A stretch of 7,003 nt of DNA from Deltaproteobacteria bacterium (lineage in GTDB: Bacteria > UBA10199 > DSSB01). The stretch is taken from the NCBI GenBank assembly GCA_021414045.1, contig JAIOPF010000105.1:1-7003 (forward strand), read 5' to 3'. Numbering within the stretch: the stretch's first letter is position 1; the number at the start of each line of letters is the position of its first letter. The notes beneath the pieces are model-generated. The model did no database searches and was not told the origin of the DNA. It saw nothing but the letters and a program-made list of their open reading frames with translations. Shown one piece after another: positions 1-6,000 of this stretch. Position numbers and translations under genes: made by a program.

Positions 1-707
1 AATTCCATCTCGCTGAAACTGATCGCCGCATGGATATGGAAGGGAATCTTCATCTGCACCGCATGGTTCGCCAGGATGCGCAGCATGTTCTTGGAGAGGG
101 TGAAGGCCGAAAACGGAGCGAGCCCGGCCATGAGACGAGGGTTTCCGGAGTGCTCGACTTCGTCGACCAGGGCCAGGGCCTGCTCGAATTCTTCTTGGGC
201 GGTCGCGCGCTGGATGTTCTCGATCTCGGCCAAGACCACGACACGGAGTCCGGACTCTTGGTAAATCGGCATCGCCACCGGGTAACGGCAGAGATCGCCC
301 AAAGTCGTCACGCCGCTCTTGCGCACGGTCTCGATGCCTTCGCGCACGGCTTTTTGTTGGTCGACGATGGGCAGCTTGGACTTGAAGCGCGAGACGTTGA
401 TCAACCAAGCGGTATAGAGGACCCGGCCTTCTTGAGTGTCCGGAAGCGGGTGCGGGTATTTTTCGAAATGCGTGAGCGAAAGGTCGGCGTGTGCGTTGAC
501 CAAACCCGGTATCAAGGTGTGCCGGGGATAATCCTGGACCTCGGCGTCCGGATACTTCGCCCTCAAAGCATCCGGAGCCCCCACTTCCAAGATGCGGCCC
601 CCTTGAAAGGCTACCCCACCTGGCGAGAGATTTTCCCCTTCCACCGGAATCAAATGTTGGGCGGTGACGATTCGCACTTTGGATTGCTGGGGTATCGGGT
701 GAGTCAC
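1..707 (-). CDS. Divergent amidohydrolase (SAH/MTA deaminase or chlorohydrolase-like), 3' end outside window
   Basis: Reading the minus strand from a GTG at 707-705 gives 235 uninterrupted codons that run off the window at base 1, so the C-terminal half is missing. The start is supported by AGGA at 720-717, just after the panC stop, and by the absence of an earlier ATG in frame. The fold signature is the amidohydrolase superfamily: an N-terminal beta-sandwich strand (GGRILEVG, residues 36-43), then PGLVNAHADL (67-76), SGVTTLGDL (131-139), GLAPFSAFT (195-203) and PFHIHAAIS (222-230). These match the order and spacing of cytosolic metal-dependent deaminases and chlorohydrolases. Several residues differ from that family: the metal-binding HxH is H73-A-D75; the PH of the GxxPHxPY motif is P198-F199; and the Glu three residues after the third metal His (H226) is I229. 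The last metal Asp and the catalytic His would lie outside the window. The gene follows panC by 13 bp and is probably cotranscribed. Family assignment is fairly secure; substrate and activity are unknown. Confidence 0.82.
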   Translation of the reverse strand, partial: MTHPIPQQSKVRIVTAQHLIPVEGENLSPGGVAFQGGRILEVGAPDALRAKYPDAEVQDYPRHTLIPGLVNAHADLSLTHFEKYPHPLPDTQEGRVLYTAWLINVSRFKSKLPIVDQQKAVREGIETVRKSGVTTLGDLCRYPVAMPIYQESGLRVVVLAEIENIQRATAQEEFEQALALVDEVEHSGNPRLMAGLAPFSAFTLSKNMLRILANHAVQMKIPFHIHAAISFSEME

Positions 708-716
708 GTGGGGATT

Positions 717-720
717 TCCT
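717..720 (-). promoter_or_regulatory. Ribosome binding site deciding the GTG start of the amidohydrolase
   Basis: AGGA lies directly after the panC TAA and 9 nt before GTG 707-705. It is the only purine-rich site near the start of this reading frame. No ATG occurs in frame before residue 194, which supports the GTG. Confidence 0.55.
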
Positions 721-1560
721 TTAGAGGGGACCGTTGTCGATGAGGCGTTTTTTGTTGATATAGACCGCCAAAATCAAGCGGGCGGGTTTATCCAAGACTT
801 CCAGGGATGCGAGGGTTTCCGCATCGACGATCTCCGCGTATTGGATGCGGAGGTCGCCTCCCTCGGCGAGCAAGTCCCGACCCTTTTCGGCGATGACGGC
901 GACCCGCTTCTCCCCGCCGCGGGCCAAGTCTTGGGCCAGTAAAATGGCGCGTCCCAACTTCAGGGCCTCTAGCTTCTCCGCCTCGGACAGATAAGCGTTG
1001 CGCGAACTCATCGCCAAACCCGTCGCCTCACGGACGGTGGGCAGTCCCACTACCTCGACCGGCATGTGCAGGTCGAGCGCCATGCGCTGGATCACCTTCA
1101 ACTGCTGGTAATCCTTTTCGCCGAAAACCGCCACGTGAGGCTGAACGATCAAGAACAAGGCGGCGACCACGGTCGCGACTCCGCGAAAATGCCCCGGGCG
1201 GAAAACGCCGCAAAGCCCTCGGCTCAAATCCTCGACGGTGACGAAGGTCTGGTGCCCAGGCGGATAGATATCAGCGCTGTCCGGAATAAAGAGACAATCG
1301 ACGCCGCGCGCCTCGGCCATGGCGGCGTCGCGCTCAAGGTCGCGGGGATATTTCTCGAAATCCTCAAGCGGGCCGAACTGGGTGGGGTTGACGTAGATGG
1401 ACATCACGACAATATCGGCGCGGCGCTTGGCCTCGTCAACGAGCCTCAAGTGGCCTTCATGGAGATATCCCATGGTCGGAACGAAGGCGATGCGCTTCCC
1501 GGAGGCGCGCCATTCCAGGGCTTGGGATTGCATGTCACGGGCGGAGGGAATTCGCCGCAT
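721..1560 (-). CDS. panC: Pantothenate synthetase (pantoate--beta-alanine ligase)
   Basis: PanC catalyses ATP-dependent condensation of D-pantoate with beta-alanine to give pantothenate, through a pantoyl-adenylate, in the cytosol. The 279-residue product has the usual family length and all main motifs: PTMGYLHEGH at 28-37 (the HxGH nucleotide-binding element, H34 and H37), SIYVNPTQF at 54-62 (pantoate pocket), FRPGHFRGV at 120-128, GEKDYQQL at 147-154, and SSRN at 185-188 (the KMSKS-like position of this nucleotidyltransferase fold). The C-terminal dimerisation region ends in INKKRLIDN. The ATG at 1560 is preceded by GAGGA at 1570-1566, and alignment of the first motif fits this start. The gene follows panB by 15 bp, the classic panBC order, and is followed 13 bp later by the amidohydrolase. 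Nothing looks degraded. Confidence 0.98.
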   Translation of the reverse strand: MRRIPSARDMQSQALEWRASGKRIAFVPTMGYLHEGHLRLVDEAKRRADIVVMSIYVNPTQFGPLEDFEKYPRDLERDAAMAEARGVDCLFIPDSADIYPPGHQTFVTVEDLSRGLCGVFRPGHFRGVATVVAALFLIVQPHVAVFGEKDYQQLKVIQRMALDLHMPVEVVGLPTVREATGLAMSSRNAYLSEAEKLEALKLGRAILLAQDLARGGEKRVAVIAEKGRDLLAEGGDLRIQYAEIVDAETLASLEVLDKPARLILAVYINKKRLIDNGPL

Positions 1561-1565
1561 CGTTA

Positions 1566-1570
1566 TCCTC
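1566..1570 (-). promoter_or_regulatory. Ribosome binding site of panC
   Basis: GAGGA sits 5 nt before the panC ATG, in the 15-bp gap after the panB TAA. It is the clearest Shine-Dalgarno site in the window and supports separate initiation of panC on a shared message. Confidence 0.6.
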
Positions 1571-1575
1571 GTGCT

Positions 1576-2394
1576 TTAGCTTTTCTGTTCGCTGAAACTG
1601 TGTTGCAGGTCGGGAAATTCGCCGCTGCGCACCTGGGCGACGTAACCGCCGACCGCGGACTGGATGACCGTCTTGAGATCGGCGAATTTTTTCACGAACT
1701 TCGGCGCGATATCCTCGAACATTCCCAACAGGTCGTAGCAAACCAGGACCTGCCCGTCGCAATGACGACCGGACCCTATCCCGATGGTCGGAACGCCGAC
1801 TTCTTTGGTCACCTGTTTGGCGAGCTCGAGGGGAATGCCCTCGAGGACCATCGCGTAGGCTCCCGCTTGCGCGACGGCCTTCGCGTCCCGCAAGACCTTC
1901 TTGGCCGCGTCCTTGCCTCGCCCTTGAATTTTATAACCGCCCATTTGCTGCACGCGTTGCGGCATCAATCCGACGTGGCCCATCACCGGAATCCCCAAAT
2001 CCACCACCGCGCGGATGGTCTCGGCGATCTCCTCGCCGCCCTCCATCTTGACGGCCTCGGCCCGGCCTTTTTTCAGGGCGGCGCCCGAAACTCGGATCGC
2101 GTCTTCTTTGGAGGCTTGGTAGGAAAGGAACGGCAGGTCGCAGACGACATGGGCACGGGCGGCGCCTTTCGCGACGCAATGACTGTGATAAATCATGTGG
2201 TCCATCGTGACGCCCAAGGTGTTCTTGCGCCCTTGGACGACCATGCCGAGGGAATCTCCGACCAGAAGCACGTCGACGCCGGCCGCGTCGAAAAGCCGCG
2301 CGAAGGTGTAATCGTATGCGGTGACCATGACGATCTTTTCGCCCTTGGACTTCATGGCGGCAATCTGGGGAACGGTGAGCTTTTTCTCTGCCAT
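1576..2394 (-). CDS. panB: 3-methyl-2-oxobutanoate hydroxymethyltransferase (ketopantoate hydroxymethyltransferase)
   Basis: PanB transfers a hydroxymethyl group from 5,10-methylenetetrahydrofolate to 2-oxoisovalerate, giving ketopantoate, the first committed step to pantothenate and coenzyme A. The 272-residue chain is close to the normal family length. The hallmark residues are all present: the metal ligands D47 (in VGDSLGMV) and D86 (in CDLPF), K116 and E118 (in VKMEGG, substrate contacts), HVGLMPQ at 140-146, and the catalytic E185 in VLEGIP, followed by GIGSG at 205-209. These correspond to D45, D84, K112, E114 and E181 of the E. coli enzyme. The ATG at 2394 gives a normal N-terminus (MAEKKLTVPQI), but the 14-bp gap after the deoxynucleoside kinase shows no obvious Shine-Dalgarno sequence, so initiation may rely on coupling to upstream translation. 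panC follows by 15 bp. Confidence 0.98.
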   Translation of the reverse strand: MAEKKLTVPQIAAMKSKGEKIVMVTAYDYTFARLFDAAGVDVLLVGDSLGMVVQGRKNTLGVTMDHMIYHSHCVAKGAARAHVVCDLPFLSYQASKEDAIRVSGAALKKGRAEAVKMEGGEEIAETIRAVVDLGIPVMGHVGLMPQRVQQMGGYKIQGRGKDAAKKVLRDAKAVAQAGAYAMVLEGIPLELAKQVTKEVGVPTIGIGSGRHCDGQVLVCYDLLGMFEDIAPKFVKKFADLKTVIQSAVGGYVAQVRSGEFPDLQHSFSEQKS

Positions 2395-2408
2395 AGAATT
2401 AAGGCCGT

Positions 2409-3059
2409 TTAGGTCTTGCTGCTGATCGAGACGTAATGCTTGTCCAACTTCGCCTTGCGCATGTTCAGAATTTCTTTCAGCAGATTTTTATAGTCTTCCT
2501 CGTTCTTGACGATGTCAATCTCGGTGCAATTGACCGTCAAGAGGGGGGTCTCGTCGTATTCGAAAAAAAACTGATTGTAGGCCTGGCAGAGACGCTCGAT
2601 ATATTGGCCCGAAATCGACTTCTCGTAGGGGATCCCGCGCTTCTTGATGCGCTCGCGGAGCGTGTCGACGCTGGCCTGAAGGAAAATCACCAGGTCGGGC
2701 TTGGGAACTTGGGCGTCGAGGACGCGGTACAGTTTGTCGTAAAGATGGATCTCTTCCTCGCTCAAATTGAGCATCGCGAAAATGCGGTCTTTGGCGAAGA
2801 TGTAGTCGGAAATCGTCGCTTGCTTGAAGAGATCCTGCTGCATCAGCACTTTCTGCTGCTGGTAACGGGACAAGAGAAAAAAAACTTGGGTCTGGAAGGC
2901 GTGGGATTTGGGGTCTTTATAGAAAGAGGGCAAAAAAGGATTTTCCTCGGCCTCTTCCAGGACGATTCGCCCCTGGAATTCCTCGGCCAAGAGGTGCGTC
3001 AAGGTCGTCTTGCCGACGCCGATGGGACCTTCCACCGCAATGTAACGCAGGGGCTTCAT
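2409..3059 (-). CDS. Deoxynucleoside kinase (deoxyguanosine/deoxyadenosine kinase type)
   Basis: This enzyme family phosphorylates deoxynucleosides at the 5' hydroxyl in the salvage pathway. The 216-residue product has the P-loop GPIGVGKT at 11-18, the LEEAEENPFLPSFYKD segment (34-49; acidic residues near the sugar pocket and the start of the base-binding region), ISDYIFAKDRIFA (83-95) at the position of the substrate-binding E/DR(S) motif, PDLVIFLQAS (121-130) as the core strand, and an Arg-rich LID segment RERIKKRGIPYEK (135-147). The DY variant and the KRGxPxEK LID resemble the Bacillus-type dGK/dAK enzymes as I remember them, so a purine deoxynucleoside is the likelier substrate, but this cannot be settled by eye. 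The ATG at 3059 lies 34 bp after the regulator and lacks a clear Shine-Dalgarno site. The gene seems less GC-rich than its neighbours and contains two runs of eight T on the coding strand. A link to pantothenate synthesis is by position only. Confidence 0.9.
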   Translation of the reverse strand: MKPLRYIAVEGPIGVGKTTLTHLLAEEFQGRIVLEEAEENPFLPSFYKDPKSHAFQTQVFFLLSRYQQQKVLMQQDLFKQATISDYIFAKDRIFAMLNLSEEEIHLYDKLYRVLDAQVPKPDLVIFLQASVDTLRERIKKRGIPYEKSISGQYIERLCQAYNQFFFEYDETPLLTVNCTEIDIVKNEEDYKNLLKEILNMRKAKLDKHYVSISSKT

Positions 3060-3093
3060 TGCAAAAGGATTAGTATAGGCGAATGCGGCCTGT

Positions 3094-6000
3094 CTACCGG
3101 ATTTCCTTCCACTGATAGACCATTCCGGGACTGACCCCCAAGGTGCGCGCCGCCTGATAGGGGCTGCCTCCGGCGCCGGCTAGAGCCGCCGCGACCACGC
3201 GCCCCTTCAAAACTCCGAGCGTCATGCCTTCCCGGTAGGCCCAAGGATGGGCATTCCACTCCGAAACGCGTTCCGCCACCCTATCCTCGCGCATCCGCTG
3301 ATAGAGCTTGGAAGGCGCGCAATCCAGCGACTTGGCGGCCTTTCTCGCGTCGAAACCGAAATATTGCAGGGCTTTCGCCAGGATGAGGGTCTCGGTTTGC
3401 CGCCAAGTTTTTCCCGCTTCAAAGGGCAAATCGGAGGAAGGGAGGACCGAAGAACTCGGCATGGTCTCGCGTTGCACCGGACGTGGCGCTTTTGGGGCGC
3501 CCAATTTTTCCCGCCATGCCAACGGAAGGTCGCGGCTCCGCAGCGAATCCCCGCGGCGCAGGGCAGTGGCCACTCGAATCAAATTTTCCAGTTCTCGGAC
3601 ATTTCCCGGCCAGTCGTATTCCAGCATCTCTTTCAAGAGGTCCCGGCCCAGGCTCAACTTGGCCTTCTCGCCGTGCTCCTCCAGGTACTGGCGCGTGAAC
3701 CTCTCGGCCAGTATCGGGATGTCCTCCTTGCGCTCGCGCAAGGGTGGAAGGAAAAGTTCGAGTTCGGCGATGCGATAATAAAGGTCTTCTCGGAAATCTC
3801 CGTTCTTGACCTGGTCGCCCAAGCGGCGGTGCGAGGCGCTGAGCAGTCGGAATTTCACCGAGCGAGCCCGGGTTTCGCCCAGGCGCGTGATCTCTTTTTC
3901 CTGCAAGACCCGGAGCAACTTCGCCTGCAGGGGCAGTTCAAGTTCGGCGATCTCGTCCAAAAACAAGGTTCCGCCTTCCGCCGACTCGATCAAGCCGGCC
4001 TTGTCTCGATTGGCGCCGGTGAAAGCGCCAGCCTTGTAACCAAAAAGTTCCGCCTCGATCAGGGTCGCGGGAAGGGCGGCACAGTTGACCGCGACGAAAG
4101 GGCCGGAGTGTCGCCGCGAATGCTCGTGTAGGGAACGGGCGAGCAGCTCCTTGCCCGTTCCGGATTCGCCATGCAGGACCACCGAAAGATCGGTGTCGCG
4201 CACCCGCTCCACGGTCCGGAAGAGCTCCTGCATCTCTTTGTTGCGGCTGACGAAGTTCATCTCGGCAAAGCGAACCAAAACGCTCGATTCAATTAAGCCT
4301 TCCCGCGCTCGAGTCAGATCCTGTTGGCTGCGGTCCAAGCGGTCCTGCAATTCACGGATCAGGCGCCGAAGCACCTCGGGATCCCGCTCCTCGCTCAATC
4401 GGCGCTCGGCGACCAAGAGCGAGGTCCCTGGAGCTATGGATTCGACGCGAGTCCGGGCCGCCTCGTCGGGGTTTTTATCCGATACCGTGGAGACCGCGGG
4501 GCCCTGCCCCACCGTTCCTGCATGGAGCTCCGCGCAGCGACCGCGTTTCTCCTCGTCATCGGCCAGCGGCAGCAATTCCGCGAGCAGATCTTGGAGGCGC
4601 ACTTGATCGCCTTCGTCCCGGGCGATCTCCGCCCGCGTCAGCAAAACCCAAAATCGAAAACCAGCCAGGGAGTCTTCCTGCTGCGTGAGGCGGTCGGCGT
4701 CCCGGGCGGAGGTCTCCGCCTCGGCGAATCGCCCTTGGCGACGGAACAAATCGCCGATCTCGACGCGGGCCCTCGCCTCGAGGTATTTGGCATAAGCGGT
4801 TTTTTCCGGCAGTTTCTTGAGCAGCTTCAAGGCGAGTTCGAAGTTGCCCCGGGCCGGCTCGAAGTCCCCCCGCTCGGCCTGTATCGAGCCGATATTTTGT
4901 GCGAGGGCTGCGGCGCTGGAAAAATCCTCGAGGTAGTTCGCGAGCTCCATACCATGTCCGTAATCGTCCAGGGCGGTCTCGCGTTCTCCCAACAGGTGAT
5001 GCGCTTTGCCGAGGCCGTTGTAGGCGCGGAGCAGGAATTCGAAATTTCGGTGCAGGCGCATCAGGGCCGAAGCCTCGAGAAAACTTTCGATGGCCGCCGA
5101 ATAATCCTTGGCCAGGAGCTGCGCTTCGCCCAAATTATAATGCACCTTCATCAAGGTACGGGGATCGCCGACCCGGCGATAGAAGGGCAACATCTCTTGA
5201 AGAGCGGAGACGGCGCTGACCGCATCGCCCTTCAATAGATACGCATAACCCAAATCCTGGTTGAGCACCTTTTCTTGTTCCGGGGCGGGCAAGGCGCGCC
5301 ATCGCCCTTGCACCGCCTGGAAAAGGGCAATGGCCTCGTCGATTTTCCCTTCTTGGCAAAGCAACCAGGCGAGGTAATTCTGCGCGCGAAGGTAGCGTGG
5401 ACCTTCGCGAACTCCGCTCTCCTCGAGCAGGGCCAAGGCGCGTTCGAAGCGGGCCATCGCTTCCTCGTAGCGCTGGGCGACGATCCGATGCAGTCCCTGC
5501 CTCTCGTAGATGCCGGCGCGCAAGGAAAGCTTCCGCGACAGGTCTTCCACCGCCTGCGCCTCGATCTCGGCTTTCGTCAAAGAATCCGCGGCGGCTTCGA
5601 GGCGATGGTTTTTCATCAACTCCTCGGCTCGCTTCATCCACAATTCGGCTCGGGCGACGTGGTCCTCGGAAGACAGGGCCGCCAAAGCCGAGTCGATCTC
5701 GGGAAGGTCCAGGCTCGCCGTCTCGAAATCCAAGTCCGCCTCGCGAAAGACGGCGAGATTCCATCTCCCCTGGGCATCGATCCACCGCTGCTGCTGGGCC
5801 AACTGCTCGAGCAGGGCCACGACCAATTGGGGATTCCCATGCGTCTTCTCCCACAAGCGCTTCAGGAAATTCTCCGGAATCTTCTCGAGCCCGCTCAGCT
5901 CTCTCAAGAAGTCGGCGAGCTCATGCCGCGTGAAACAAGGAACCTCGACCGCCTCGACTTTCCAACCCTCTTGCTCGAGGGATTTTTCCAAGGCCGAACG

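Noticed and set aside
30..743. 237-codon plus-strand frame opposite the amidohydrolase
   Set aside because: The minus strand carries clear amidohydrolase motifs in one unbroken frame here; the plus frame is low in family-like features and rich in Arg, Gly, His and Asp, as shadows are.
1066..2412. 448-codon plus-strand frame opposite panB and panC
   Set aside because: It lies antisense to two fully motif-supported genes, has no recognisable domain, and is of the kind produced by third-position GC bias.
2409..3059. The P-loop kinase as an unusual pantothenate or pantoate kinase, because it sits beside panB
   Set aside because: The LEEAEENPF, DYxxxKDR and KRGxPxEK segments are specific to the deoxynucleoside kinase family; position alone does not outweigh them.
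3072..3077. TATACT on the minus strand as a -10 box for the deoxynucleoside kinase
   Set aside because: It lies only 12 nt before the ATG, has no matching -35 (CCGGTA at that spacing) and no extended -10 TG.
3060..3093. Sigma-54 (-24/-12) promoter or terminator hairpin between the regulator and the deoxynucleoside kinase
   Set aside because: No GG-N10-GC element with TGGCAC/TTGCA character and no GC-rich stem followed by a T run is visible in these 34 bp.
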